Position numbers and translations under genes: made by a program. Of a DNA stretch of 64,000 nucleotides, positions 47,001 to 56,401 are shown piece after piece. The notes under the pieces were generated by a model. That model ran no database searches, was not told the DNA's origin, and saw only the letters and a list, made by a program, of their open reading frames with translations. Every line of letters starts with the position of its first letter. The first letter of the stretch is position 1. Where the stretch lies: assembly GCF_018991925.1 (NCBI RefSeq), contig NW_024726235.1, forward strand, positions 6,709,105 to 6,773,104, read 5' to 3'. Source of the DNA: Homarus americanus (lineage: Eukaryota > Arthropoda > Malacostraca > Decapoda > Nephropidae).

Positions 47001-50000
47001 TTACAGAGCTAACTAAGGCCTGGCGATGCCTAGAGAATGAGTCCACTCGTCAGAAGTGCTTGGATATAGTGGAAGAAGCTGAGGCCATAGTGGCTAAAAG
47101 GGTAGGTTTCTGAAATTTATGGTTCGTGTACCAAGCATTCTTTCTTAAACCATCTTTAAAATGAAAATATGATCGATAAATTGTAGTGGCATCTTATCAC
47201 CGAGTACAGTACCTGTACAGTACTTATCTAGGATATCAAAAGTAATGTTTAAGAGCCACAGTGTTTTAGGGACACTGCTATACATTCAGGAGCTTTGAAA
47301 AATATATTCAATCTCAGGACCAGGCAAGGTTGCTAAGATCGTGTTCTTTTTAGTGTTTCCATAATTACCATCTTGTCACCTGCAGATCATAGTTAATCAT
47401 TCCTCTTAGCAAAGATTTCTTTGCATTTATTTTAACAACACAAAAAAAATTTGCATTTGCTCTGGAAGCTATAATGAAATTACTGTATAACATTCACAGA
47501 AATCTCTTTTTTGTATATTTCTTGGTAAATTATGGTGTTTTATAGCTCTTACCATATTTCATTTGCTCAGTGAGATTTATACTTTCTCTTATCATTGGAT
47601 TATTTCACATTGAATTCCAGTTTGTAAGGCATGTTGTTCTTGCTGCTCTTGTGAAACAATATTTTCCCTAAGCAGTAGGTTGGTGGTCGATGGAAGGACT
47701 CGGCTCTCAGGATCACAAATAAGAAGCCGAAAGGAAATGTTATTCTCAATATGGCCACTATCTCTTAACTTTCTTCACTTACACCTGTATTGTAACTTCT
47801 TTTCGAAAGAATTTATTAAGTGAACACCAACAATAGAACTTGCATTAGACTATACTGTAGTTGTCACGTTGGATATTTGTGTTGAAATTTATAGATACCG
47901 GTAATTGGTGGGTGATTGACCTACCTGTATGCAGTTTGAAAATGTATTATGTATGAAAATTCAGTAATATGTTAAAAGAAAGTGTTCCACACACACATAA
48001 TAGTAGGGATAATAGCTTTTGTGTATGTACAGTAATTGCCTTGTGATACTACTTGCCATCAATAGCCTTTATCTACAGATTGAAGAACGCAAGAAACAGC
48101 TGAAACGTGAGGGCAAAGATGCACGTGTTGATGAGGATGATCCTGAAAAATTGAAGCGTGCCGTTTATGTTCAAACAATGAAACTTTTTGCTGATATGGA
48201 GCGAAAACGTCGGCAACAAGAAACACGTGACCAAGAAGAAAGAAAAAGAAAAAGAGATCTAGAGATAGAAGAGGAAGAACAGAAAAAGGCAGAAAAGGAA
48301 TGGCAAAAGAATTTTGAGGTAAGGCAGATATACTCAATGTTATTGAATTAATGTATTTATGGGTGAAAATTTCTCATTTAACTTCATTTTACCAGATATG
48401 ACTTTTATTGCCAAGCAGAACAATTTAATACAGTACAGTATAGTCTCGATTTACGCGGATTTGGTTTACGCGGCACCTTGCCAGACTGACAATTTTTATT
48501 TACACGGTTCATTCCATCATTTACGCGGGAAGTGGCGCAGGCAGGGTGCGCACAAGGTCTCCCGGTCAACAAAACATTCTCGAGGTTTTCACCCGCCACC
48601 CACCACAGCTGGCCCAAGTCAGTGATAGTGATAGTGAGGATATGGGCTTTGAGGGGTTTGACAAAGAGGCCCTGCAAGCCTCTGTGGTGGATAGTGATAC
48701 AAGTGATACTGGTGAGGGCCAATAATCTGCCCTCTGCCTCAGAACCAACCCCCCATCCCCGTGTGCCCAGCCATCTTTTCTACTAACGTAAGTGTTAAAA
48801 AACATAATTTTATTGATATTTCTCTTAAATATTAGTTGTGTGTGCATACCATCATAAAATTAAGATGTTATTTTTACTACAACTTACGTGTTGTGTCGGA
48901 AAAAGTGTAGTTTGGGGGTCGGCCCAGTCTCTATTTCAATTAATCCCATATGTTCTGTTATTTCTTTTACGCGGACCTCCACGGGTTCAATTGACCGCGT
49001 AAATGAAGACTATACTGTAATTGAATTTCTAATTTGTCTCTGGTGTCTGTATTTGTTACTATCTGCAGCAGCTTTCAGCTAAGTCTACACCATCTTATGA
49101 CATTCTACAATCACTCACTATTATTCAGTACTGAAATTTTTAAATCTAGTAGTAATAAATGCTCACATAATAAGGAATTTTACCTTGCCCTCAAAGGTAG
49201 TTTGTGAGGTGTTGGAATGACTGTCTGTTTCCACACCATTGCCAATAATAAGATGAAGCATATCTCAGTCATCTCTGACCAAACATTGTGATTGTACTAT
49301 GTTGGGTATACAGTATTGTAAGCATTAAAATTTTGGGGAAGATCAAGGTCATGGTCGTCAAAAAGTACATTTTTTTAACTTTCATGATGACTCTTGAACA
49401 AAGAATTGTAGATGGAAAGAACTTGTTGCATTTGATTTTTGTTTTTTGACAAAAATGACCTGGGTGTCAAACACATATTTGCATGTATGTGTATCAAATT
49501 AAATCTGTTATAGGAATTAAATGTGGAGACCCTTAGGGTACCACATACAAAATTTGACCAAGAGAGGTCAAAGGTCAATCAGTCAAAAAAAAAATATTGC
49601 ACCTAGCATAAGCCTTTGTATTTCAGAAACTGCTAATATAAACTCTTAATATTTGGTATGGAGACTATGTATAGGAACCCTTCATTGATTCATAAAATAA
49701 AAACTAGAGCAAACAGTGAAATAGTGTCAAGATTATAGTATTTCTCGTTCCAGTGGTAATAGTGCAAATGGGGTGAAATGTGCCATCTCGTATAGTCTTG
49801 TTTTTACTGCAAGAATATTTCTTTTTCAAAATGAATGATTGAAATATAAAATCCCATTTGGTGATAAGAAAAGCAAGTGAGAAACTCGTTTATTCGACAC
49901 CACTCTCTGTGCTCTGTAAAGTGGGCCAATAGTTTAATGGCAGGCACACTATCCAAGTTTACTAAGCAGTTGAATGGTGTTTTCCAACCATTTAAATTTC

Positions 50001-50367
50001 AACCAATTTAAATCCTGCTTACATCCTTTGTTTCATCATAGAGTGTAACTTTGTAATTCAGTCTTTTATTAATAACCTTTGGGTCCTCAGTGAGTGACTT
50101 GTGAAGTTCTAAACCAGTTAGAAATTGTATGGTTATGTGATGAGCTAATGTTTGCACATCAAAATAAGAGTAATTCCTAAATTGGAAGAAAGGGACTCAT
50201 TAATTTCTGAAGACACCTTTGTTTGAAATATTTAATGTTTTGTATATTTTTTCCAGGAATCAAGAGTAAACCGTGTTAATAGCTGGAAAGATTTCCAGAA
50301 AGGAAAGTCTGCGAAGAAGTTTAAAGGATTCAAACCCCCAAAGCACAAGGCTGAGGCAAGAGATTAG
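27967..50367 (+). CDS. DNAJC8: DNAJC8 (SPF31), spliceosome-associated J-domain protein, six exons
   Basis: The spliced CDS joins 27,967-28,056; 44,394-44,552; 45,289-45,355; 47,007-47,101; 48,079-48,318; 50,257-50,367. Every intron has GT..AG ends, all phases agree, and the product is 253 residues, equal to the human protein, with no internal gap when compared from memory. The J domain starts at about residue 61 (NPFEVLQVD) and carries the Hsp70-activating HPD at residues 89-91 (VHPDKNQDD). Residues about 138-215 are a highly charged Lys/Glu/Arg helix with an NLS-like ERKRKRD, and the tail contains SWKDFQ and a Lys-rich end. DNAJC8 is a nuclear protein found with spliceosomes and is thought to recruit or stimulate Hsp70 and to bind the SR-protein kinase SRPK1. 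The ATG has G at -3 and +4. The gene is single and isolated in this window. Confidence 0.95.
28057..28856. other. DNAJC8 intron 1, first part
   Basis: AT-rich intron with a short (CCTAA)n tract at 28,797-28,812. No other feature seen. Confidence 0.5.
28857..29110 (-). pseudogene. Merlin/ISXO2-like transposase, N-terminal fragment
   Basis: On the - strand the frame reads [20 protein letters not shown], then [20 protein letters not shown]. The pattern of a short helix, then CxxC and a basic segment ending in a further Cys, resembles the zinc-ribbon N-terminus of ISXO2/Merlin-type transposases. The catalytic domain is not present. It lies within DNAJC8 intron 1. Confidence 0.35.
29487..29965 (-). 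mobile_element. Non-LTR retrotransposon 3' end (GCCCCCCAGG-tail family), copy B
   Basis: On the - strand about 120 codons of the RT C-terminus are open ([20 protein letters not shown], then [20 protein letters not shown] and [20 protein letters not shown]), ending at the same stop as copy A at 17,603. A T run at 29,490-29,498 on + marks the A tail. The tail block is slightly shortened here (GGGGCGGGGGGGAATA). The left half of the ORF is cut at about 29,965, where a CR1 fragment on the opposite strand begins. Confidence 0.65.
29966..31101 (+). mobile_element. CR1-like LINE, 5'-truncated
   Basis: Begins inside the RT palm ([11 protein letters not shown]) and continues through [20 protein letters not shown], the intact catalytic FADD (30,220-30,231), the thumb and C-terminal region, and a 3' end finishing TTATGTTCTTATG, similar to the octamer-like 3' ends of CR1 elements. 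Frames change near 30,207 and 30,400-30,560, so it is dead. It is related to, but distinct from, the LINE at 18,620. Confidence 0.8.
29970..30950 (+). pseudogene. CR1-like reverse transcriptase, C-terminal half
   Basis: Three frames are needed. 29,966-30,207 holds [20 protein letters not shown] through YINDL. 30,208-30,396 holds [12 protein letters not shown] and [20 protein letters not shown]. 30,560-30,949 holds [40 protein letters not shown] and the final [10 protein letters not shown]. The endonuclease and the RT fingers are missing. Confidence 0.8.
31102..33625. other. DNAJC8 intron 1, largely unannotated
   Basis: AT-rich, with diverged GGTTAGG-type units near 33,250-33,290. Apart from the possible piggyBac remnant no element was recognised. 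Confidence 0.4.
31882..32529 (+). mobile_element. Possible piggyBac-like remnant
   Basis: A TTAACCCC start (31,882) and AAAGGGTTAA end (32,526-32,529) enclose 648 bp with a short frame [12 protein letters not shown] then stop at 32,049. TTAA targets with CCC/GGG ends are typical of piggyBac, but only seven or eight bases of the ends match and no transposase core is visible. Confidence 0.25.
33627..34060 (-). mobile_element. Retrotransposon 3' end (GCCCCCCAGG-tail family) with (TTA)n, copy C
   Basis: On + the order is T run (33,627-33,640), ACGGGGATTAGCCCACCCGG, GGCCTGGGGGGCGAAAA, an ATA/ATT-rich microsatellite to about 33,900, then a block with GAGAAACAATTGAGACCCTG. The same blocks in reverse order and strand lie at 40,770-41,183. 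It is therefore a - strand 3' end with an A tail. No coding part is readable. Confidence 0.65.
34555..34790. mobile_element. Fragment resembling one end of a TA-target DNA transposon
   Basis: TACAGCGGGTTTTCATTATACG and the following TTCC..ATAAGAATTAATG pattern resemble one end of the Tigger-like elements elsewhere in the window. No matching opposite end was found. Confidence 0.3.
34862..36120 (-). mobile_element. Mariner transposon, full length but defective
   Basis: Terminal inverted repeats of about 30 bases: left TACTAGGTCTTACAATTAAG (34,862) against right, read on the - strand, TACGAGGTCCGACAATTAAG (36,120). TA flanks both ends. The 1,259-bp length is that of a complete mariner. The transposase on the - strand is broken by frameshifts. 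Confidence 0.8.
34985..36020 (-). pseudogene. Mariner transposase, degenerate
   Basis: N-terminal piece (35,930-35,793): [20 protein letters not shown] followed by [11 protein letters not shown], the helix-turn-helix region of mariner transposases. C-terminal piece (about 35,140-34,985): [20 protein letters not shown], then [20 protein letters not shown], which includes the last catalytic Asp block (APCDFFLF). The central D,D region around 35,200-35,500 is spread over several frames. The copy cannot make an active enzyme. Confidence 0.75.
36121..37927. other. DNAJC8 intron 1, unannotated
   Basis: No gene or repeat family recognised, apart from a cluster of ACAGTACAGTACTGTA-like motifs near 37,621-37,642. 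Confidence 0.4.
38509..39981 (-). pseudogene. Tigger/pogo transposase, degenerate
   Basis: In order on the - strand: a CENP-B-type helix-turn-helix N-terminus (39,900-39,757: [20 protein letters not shown], then [19 protein letters not shown]); decayed DNA-binding and catalytic sequence; a DDE-domain piece (39,104-38,808: [40 protein letters not shown]); and the acidic C-terminal region (38,784-38,509). LPPNTTSxLQPxDQGVI is diagnostic of Tigger and CENP-B-derived proteins. Several frameshifts and stops separate the pieces, so it is non-functional. Confidence 0.85.
40325..43505 (+). pseudogene. LINE ORF2, endonuclease-reverse transcriptase, broken
   Basis: The endonuclease start ([26 protein letters not shown], 40,410-40,515) and [16 protein letters not shown] sequence precede the insertion. 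The endonuclease resumes at 41,184 (ALWVQVTP-like) with [15 protein letters not shown] and [14 protein letters not shown] blocks follow: [71 protein letters not shown] and the intact catalytic YVDD (42,803-42,814). The C-terminus (43,110-43,505) contains [20 protein letters not shown] and [13 protein letters not shown]. Breaks include a TGA at 41,789, a TAG at 42,887 and a frameshift near 43,120. Confidence 0.85.
40665..41183 (+). mobile_element. Retrotransposon 3' end (GCCCCCCAGG-tail family), copy D, nested
   Basis: Contains TTGCAGGGTCTCAATTGTTT, a long TTA/TAA-rich microsatellite (40,900-41,130), TTTTCGCCCCCCAGGCCCTG, GGTGGGCTAATCCCCG and an A run ending at 41,183. LINE endonuclease sequence resumes at the next base. 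It is inverted relative to copy C at 33,627. Confidence 0.75.
43886..44393. other. DNAJC8 intron 1, last part
   Basis: Unique AT-rich sequence with several CAGTACTGTA-like motifs, leading to the TTTTTCCAG acceptor at 44,393. Confidence 0.6.
44394..44552 (+). CDS. DNAJC8: DNAJC8 exon 2 (residues 31-83)
   Basis: Acceptor TTTTTCCAG, donor GTATGT. Encodes [20 protein letters not shown] and the start of the J domain ([20 protein letters not shown]). Both boundaries are phase 0. Confidence 0.95.
44553..45288. other. DNAJC8 intron 2
   Basis: 736-bp AT-rich intron with no repeat recognised. A 103-codon frame at 44,841 is intronic and has no conserved motif. Confidence 0.8.
45289..45355 (+). CDS. 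DNAJC8: DNAJC8 exon 3 (residues 84-105, HPD motif)
   Basis: Acceptor TTTTCAG, donor GTAAGA. Encodes [20 protein letters not shown] followed by FD, with the invariant HPD, and ends in phase 1. Confidence 0.95.
45356..47006. other. DNAJC8 intron 3
   Basis: 1,651-bp intron. No coding similarity or transposon ends recognised. Confidence 0.8.
47007..47101 (+). CDS. DNAJC8: DNAJC8 exon 4 (residues 106-137)
   Basis: Acceptor TTTACAG, donor GTAGGT. Completes the split Glu codon and encodes the last J-domain helix ([20 protein letters not shown]), ending in phase 0. Confidence 0.93.
47102..48078. other. DNAJC8 intron 4
   Basis: 977-bp intron with no transposon recognised. Confidence 0.8.
48079..48318 (+). 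CDS. DNAJC8: DNAJC8 exon 5 (residues 138-217)
   Basis: Acceptor TCTACAG, donor GTAAGG. Encodes [34 protein letters not shown] and a long charged coiled-coil-like helix ending KEWQKNFE. Confidence 0.95.
48319..50256. other. DNAJC8 intron 5
   Basis: 1,938-bp intron carrying the 582-bp TA-flanked element at 48,436-49,017. The remainder is AT-rich and unannotated. Confidence 0.8.
48436..49017 (+). mobile_element. TA-flanked inverted-repeat element (Tigger-like, non-autonomous) in DNAJC8 intron 5
   Basis: Ends CAGTATAGTCTCGATTTACG (48,436) and, on the - strand, CAGTATAGTCTTCATTTACG (49,017), each bordered by TA. A short acidic frame ([20 protein letters not shown], about 48,620-48,690) resembles the acidic C-terminal tail of a pogo/Tigger transposase, so this is probably an internally deleted derivative that kept the end of the gene. 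Confidence 0.7.
50257..50367 (+). CDS. DNAJC8: DNAJC8 exon 6 (residues 218-253 and stop)
   Basis: Acceptor TTTTTTCCAG. Encodes [20 protein letters not shown] and a Lys/Pro-rich tail ending at TAG (50,365-50,367). Confidence 0.93.
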   Translation, partial: ESRVNRVNSWKDFQKGKSAKKFKGFKPPKHKAEARD

Positions 50368-50620
50368 CAATATAGTTTAGGACACTTCTTATGTTAAGAA
50401 GCTTTCTTTCTTTATGTCTTGGCCTGAGTCCATAAAAGTCACTACGTGTACCAAGGTCAACTGACTAATTGGAACTACTCTCTAGTTTGACATTTATATA
50501 TTTGATTTTAATATAATGATAATTTTACTATGCTAGTGTTCTAGTGGTGGCTTTTTGGAATTCATGTCCATGACCTGTGTTCAATAAGGAAAGAATAAAT
50601 GAATTTACCATAAAAAACAC
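50368..50620 (+). terminator. DNAJC8: DNAJC8 3' UTR and polyadenylation signal
   Basis: AATAAA at 50,594-50,599, 227 bases past the stop codon, is the first canonical signal downstream. Cleavage would fall at about 50,610-50,625. Later signals in the AT-rich sequence beyond could give longer forms. Confidence 0.6.
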
Positions 50621-51175
50621 TTTTAGAAAGAAATTTGTGCCCCAAAAGATTAATGGTTGGTAGTCCTGAAAACCAGTATTATTAAAAGTAATACTGTACA
50701 TGACTTTTAATTCTAAATATTTTGGGAATTTGTAATGGTAACTGAACTAATAATTAGGAGATTCATAATCACAAAATAGTAATATTTTTTAAAAGAGTCC
50801 ACTATTTTAACAGTCGCTCAATCACATTTTACTTATTCATATCTAATTTATAAATGGTTTAGAAAACTTTCTCACTTTTTTTAATTGTACCATTAATTTA
50901 GATCATGTGATGTTACTTACAGTGTGATAATTCATTACCAATTATAATATCTGCTGATCATCTAAGTAGCGAAAGTTATGTATACAGGTTTGAAGGGCAC
51001 AGTCATCGTTACTTCATGAACTTTCAAATCTCCGTAATTCTCAGATTTTGGGAAATTAGAAAGATGACTCCTTAGTGTGTCACATTGAATAACTTTAGAG
51101 AAATTAAAAGAAATTAAAATGTATTTAAAACTGGACCATACATGGCTGGATAAGAAATTTTTGCTTTTATTGAAG
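50621..51175. other. Sequence downstream of DNAJC8
   Basis: AT-rich, no gene or repeat recognised. Confidence 0.5.
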
Positions 51176-51177
51176 TA

Positions 51178-51484
51178 CAGGTAATCCTTGACTTACGACC
51201 TACTCAACTTACGACCACCCGGACATACGACCGCCGCAGTCGTACCAATTTTTTTCTTCAAATTACGTAGTTTATAGTCCCGACATTAGTGATTACGCTG
51301 TGTACTGACAAAATTTTCATTTGTAATTCCCTTTAAAATGGCTGGCAAGCTTAAAAGTGAGAGTTTTATGGTGCTGAGAAGAAAAAAAGACACCCATTTT
51401 AGATTTTCTATGTATTATTTTCGCATTTTCGATTTACGACCTGGATTTGGGTCCCTAACCCCGTCGTAAGTTGGGGACTGCCTG
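51178..51484 (+). mobile_element. Tigger-like MITE, copy 1
   Basis: 307 bp, flanked by TA. Ends CAGGTAATCCTTGACTTACG and, on the - strand, CAGGCAGTCCCCAACTTACG. Internal sequence includes AAAATGGCTGGCAAGCTTAA and GACACCCATTTTAGATTTTC. No coding capacity. Confidence 0.8.
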
Positions 51485-51486
51485 TA

Positions 51487-52650
51487 TGTATTGATAGTTT
51501 TACAATTGCATGTTTGATATTTTGTAATATTACATACATTTATTTAACATGGTAGGAATTCTCTTGTTTTCTCATTTAAATAGATTGTGTTTTTTTACCT
51601 TAATGTTGACATAGAAGGTAATTGTGTGTATAGATATTTATAAAGATAAATGCAAAACTAAAAAATTGCACACCAAACATATTTTTGTACATACAGTATA
51701 TATAGAAAATTGTTTTGGTTGCTGTTTAATTTTGTCAAATCATTTGAAATAGGGAATAAGATTTTTGAGTTACATATATTTAGAATTAATGTATCAGACT
51801 TAAACCTTCAGTAATCTAAATATAACACTCAAATTTATAATGTAATTTTCTTATTAGGTTTTTTGGATTTATTATAGTAGCATAGCTTCAGAATGTATGT
51901 GAGCCGAAAGCAATTTCTTGCAAGTCCAGAACATCATAAAAGTGTACATTGTAATGTGCAGCCTTGGAAATATATTCCGGGTAATGGATCCACTCTCTTC
52001 AAACACTGTTTTTCTTCCATATTCTGTATAGTGTTGTTTATCTTTTAGGCATGATGTTTGTGTGTGTCTTTCACAGAACCCCATTGTTATTGTAAATATC
52101 TTTGTTGAATACATTTGCTTTTTGCATTAGACATCACATAAAAGAAGCAGTGGCCAGCTGTTCTTTATGCAAAGAAAAATAATTCGGTATGTTCAAAGAA
52201 TGAAGAGTATTCAGAATGAAAATAAGTAGTATGACAGCATCACCCCTTGAATGACCAGAACTTTAATTTTTATGGACAATCCTTCTATAATCAAAAGTAT
52301 TATTGGATTACATTTCCCAAAATTTTCTTAACTTAAAATTATAATAACAAGATAACTTTAATAAGTACATCTTTATCTCTGTCTTACAGGTCATTTTCTT
52401 GGTTCACAGAAGGTTAATTTACAGAGAATATTCTCCAAATTCTAAAATTCCTGTAAATCTTTATCTACTTTCTTACTCTTCACCCAAGTATAATCCTATC
52501 ACTTTAATTTACTCACCTTTTCTTTTCCACCTGTGTCTGTGAGCACACACAGTTCAGTGCTCATTAATACTATTTTAGCATCTCTCTTTCCTGATAGGTC
52601 CTTCAAATTAATACAGTATTTCTTCCAGTGTTGAGGTCCCTTAAACAATA
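51487..52650. other. Intergenic, nothing recognised
   Basis: AT-rich. Short frames have no motifs. Confidence 0.5.
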
Positions 52651-52651
52651 C

Positions 52652-52730
52652 CATATTTGCACGATTATAAGCCGCACCTGTTTACACCAAAAGTGAGGGT
52701 ATGACTTAAAATAAGATACTGAGCTTGGGT
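52652..52730 (+). mobile_element. Transposon end with TTTGCACGATTATAAGCCGC
   Basis: Starts ATACCATATTTGCACGATTA. An inverted match lies at 59,765-59,798. The two may be the ends of one 7.1-kb composite or two separate MITE ends. Confidence 0.45.
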
Positions 52731-54070
52731 TGGTTGGTGTTGAAATTCAGGGGACCAGAGAATCAATCCTACCCACGGTATTTGATGGTAAAATAAAATG
52801 TTGAATCATTTACTGATATTATCTTCATAAAAATTACTGTTATTTTTATCTTGAAAATATTTAGATTTATTTGTATGATAGGTGGATAAGTGTATAACTC
52901 TTCACAGTACAGTACATGTACAGTCACTCGTAAAAGAAACGGGCCCCTGGGAGAGAGGTCTTGGAACTCATGGCCTATGTTCTGGTAATAGTGTACCTGA
53001 CGTGGATCACTTCCATCTACATGAACCACTGCCTCGGGTCTTTTCATATTCGTTCACAAATAATACTAGGTGAAGATAGCAGGGTATCCTTACCTCACAA
53101 TGTTTAAGACCATACTGCCTCCTTGGAAATTTCTGCCCTCCTCAACTAGAAAAGATCTCTCTCCGACACACTCATCCAAACCATGGCCGAGTAAGTACTG
53201 TATACGAATGAACTCTCCTTTTTGCAGCGTCACTATAATGACAAGGTCAATGTAGTGATGATAATAGGATCTTAGAATATAATGCGTTAAGGTAACATAA
53301 TTATGCTTTTATATTCACTTTGTATTAGTTGTGCGTGAAACGAGACAGTGGTTTATGCAGAAAGCAGTGTGATCCACCATCCCTCATCCCCAACACCACC
53401 CCTCACCCCCAACACCACCCCCACCCCCTACTTCAGGTACAGTAGTTTGTTACCAGATTTGATCTGCCACCAGTTACAGGAGCTCTCATCAGGGGTGGGG
53501 GTGGGTGGGCATTGCTTTTATGAGTGACAAAATATGTTAATGTATTGAAGCAAATAGTTGTAGGCTGTAACCATCAGTCTTATATTATCCCAATTTTATG
53601 TACTTTAAACATATAGGTACCGTATGAGGATGGCTTGTTGAACCTTCAGATACTTTTTTACCTTTTTGAAGCTACTGTATAAACATATAAAATTCTGATA
53701 CATGAAAATATATTGTTGAAATGTTTGTGTGCGAGAACAATAGTATGTAATACTACCAAAATGTCATTTTGTGGTGGTAACTTTATGATATTTAGATATC
53801 CAAGCAAGTTGTGATTTACATAATGGAGTTTATGTACAGTACTACAGTTGCAGTACAAGATTTCATGGACACATGGCAGAATATAGCATGAAAGTACTTA
53901 GGTTAGGGAGATTGGCATTTCAACCGAGTATAGTGTTTTCTTTGTATTGATTTTTTTTTTCTGACATATGTGAACGAAAAGCAGCATCATTAGATATAAA
54001 CCAACCATATATATGACCCAGAAGTAGATGCTAATTATTGCCAAGTATTCAGGTAATTCTGTCTGCAACT
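52731..54070. other. Intergenic, nothing firmly recognised
   Basis: Contains a C-rich patch (CCCCAACACCACCCC, repeated at 53,388-53,430). No coding motif. Confidence 0.4.
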
Positions 54071-54073
54071 GTA

Positions 54074-54180
54074 ATCATCATCATCATCATCATCATCATC
54101 AATGTTTTAGTCATTTTCTACACTTGCATGGGTCAGCCCTGATTACCTGATGGCAGCCGGTGATGAGGAGTCATTTTACA
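54074..54180 (-). mobile_element. SINE/LINE tail with (GAT)n
   Basis: On the - strand the block GACCCATGCAAGTGTAGAAA is followed by ATGACTAAAACATT and then nine to ten GAT units (54,074-54,102 on +). A conserved block running into a trinucleotide repeat is typical of the 3' tail of RTE-mobilised SINEs, but the family was not verified. Confidence 0.4.
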
Positions 54181-54976
54181 TATACTGCTCAGGTATTAAT
54201 AATGTGTGATATAAATTTTTTTTTACGTAGCAATATAACGCATACGGCAACTTCGTACGTTGGCAACATTTGGGAGCATGTTTGCGAGTCACTAGACATG
54301 GCTTGTGAGAAACAATGAACTGTAAACACTACTTATGGCTCTTTAACTATTCCAGTTCTGGATGCTTACTGATATATGACATAAAAACTGTCCGCAACAT
54401 GCCTCCAAGAAGATATGTATCCTATCCACTAAAGAATAACTATGTACAGTATAGAAAAGTTTGCAGTTGAAAACTCAAATACAGTAGAACTGCTTCTGTA
54501 TGTTTTCCAAATTTTTTAAACTTAAAGGAAGAATTTTATGGTTACCTACAAAATTCAAGTTTATTTAGTGATACAAAAATTTTATTGTCTTTATAATATA
54601 TAAGATACAGTAATTATATTACAAAGGATAAGGGCCAATACTGTATGTACTGGATTCTCAGATGGCCAAAAAGCAACTGTCATCTACTGTGTCATGTATC
54701 TCAAGCCATAAGGTGCTATTTTTAGCATATCGCTACTGTACTTGGTCACACACATACTGATAATTATATATGTACTGCACTAAATTCATATTTTGGTATA
54801 AACCAGGGGTGGGCATACTTGAGGTCGGAGAGCCAGATTGAAATTATAAGAGTTCTTCGGTGCCACCTATTATTTTCAGTGTTAATAATCTATGTAGATT
54901 TAGTGGGTATGACCGCTACCCAGGATTATCATCCCAATGCAGTTCCACTTCTATAAGTTAGTCTTATAAAAGTGTA

Positions 54977-55542
54977 CAGGAGTGCTTCAGTTTATGAAAG
55001 GGATAAGTTCCTGAAAAGTCTTTCATAGATTAAAGCCATCTTTCCCATTGACTACCCTTATATAAAGGGAGATACATTGCTGCGACAGAAAAGTCCGCCA
55101 AACATAAAAATACACATTTTTGATTAAGCAATTATTTGTGGGAAGCAATACTTCTAAGCATATGTATTAATCATAACAACACTAATAAAGCAGTACAGTA
55201 CAGTATAAAGTTTATTTAATCCATATTGGTACTGTATACTGTATATTCTACTGTAGGGTGATGGTGTGGCAGGATGGTGGTAAATGGGGTTACTGAGAGG
55301 ATGATGGTATAGCAGTTGGATCATCTGCCTCATCATCACCACCAATTTCATATGACATATTTGCTGTATACATGCAGTACATTTATATATAAGCACTAAA
55401 AATTACCGTACACTAGCCTACACTAAAGTACAGTACATTTCTTACTGTCCATGTTCAGCACAGGATGTTCTTAGACGCTACGAAAAATGCAGTGAAAATT
55501 TTCATAAAAGCGGGGTTTTCAGTCATATACCGAAGTGCTGGA
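54977..55542. mobile_element. Tigger-like MITE nested in the hAT element
   Basis: Left end AGTGCTTCAGTTTATGA and, from the - strand at the right, AGCACTTCGGTATATGA. The ends are imperfect inverted repeats. Right boundary approximate. Confidence 0.45.
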
Positions 55543-55564
55543 GCAAGAATTTATTTTTACTGTA

Positions 55565-55837
55565 CAGCTGCTCCCCAACTTACGACGGAGTTAGGGACCC
55601 AAATCCAGATCGTAAGTCGAAAATGCTTAAATAGTACATAGAAAATCTAAAATGGGTGTCTCTTTTTCTTCTCAGCACCACAAAACTCTCACTTTTAACC
55701 TTGCCAGCCATTTTAAAGTGAATTACAAACGAAAATTTTGTCAGTACACAGCGCAATCACTGACGTTGGGACTCGAAAATACGTAATTTAACAAAATTTT
55801 GGTACGACTGAGGCGGTCGTAAGTCGAGGAGTAGCTG
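55565..55837 (-). mobile_element. Tigger-like MITE, copy 2 (inverted relative to copy 1)
   Basis: 273 bp, flanked by TA. Ends CAGCTGCTCCCCAACTTACG and, on the - strand, CAGCTACTCCTCGACTTACG. The interior matches copy 1 at 51,178 in the opposite orientation (AAAATGGGTGTCTCTTTTTC, CCAGCCATTTTAAAGTGAAT). Confidence 0.8.
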
Positions 55838-56401
55838 TATTGGCAAATTTTGCTTTATATATATCTCAATTTCATCCAATTCTTCTGATCAATTTTATAT
55901 TCCCCTGATTCTCCCATTAAAAGAGAGAAAACTACAGTAAACTCAGCTACTGTCCAGGTCACCCTCTGACCCTCGTTGAACCCACCACAGTTTCCCCACC
56001 CCTGGTAGAACTTTATACTTTTAATTTATGGGTCAATTATCATGCTCTTTCTCCATTACTAGTATCTGTTATCATTTTCTCATTATCCCCTACTATTACA
56101 CTGGGGAACAAAATTCAACTTTTTGTCAGTTGCATACATTTTGAAACCTGTTTCTGGGTAAATTGAAGTCACTGATTTCAAATATGGCACCGGTTTTTTT
56201 CTATCGGGTCTAGTTTTGTTGCGGTGAGTTACCTACCATTTACTACTATATATAGTTAGACTACCATATACTACTGCTAAAAATCTAAACCAGCATGCAG
56301 AGAGGAATTACCAAACATGTAGAATTAATTTTTAATTAATTTTATTTACCTTGACAAGCATATTTTGGATTCATCAGTTGCTTTTGTGAACTATGCCAGA
56401 T

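Larger units (their letters stand above)
54804..56004. mobile_element. hAT-like non-autonomous element with nested MITEs
   Basis: Ends CAGGGGTGGGCATACTTG (54,804) and, on the - strand, CAGGGGTGGGGAAACTGT (56,004), typical of Charlie-type hAT termini. The neighbouring 8-mers GTATAAAC and GTAGAACT agree at only 5 of 8 bases. Two Tigger-like MITEs sit inside it. No transposase is visible. Confidence 0.65.
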
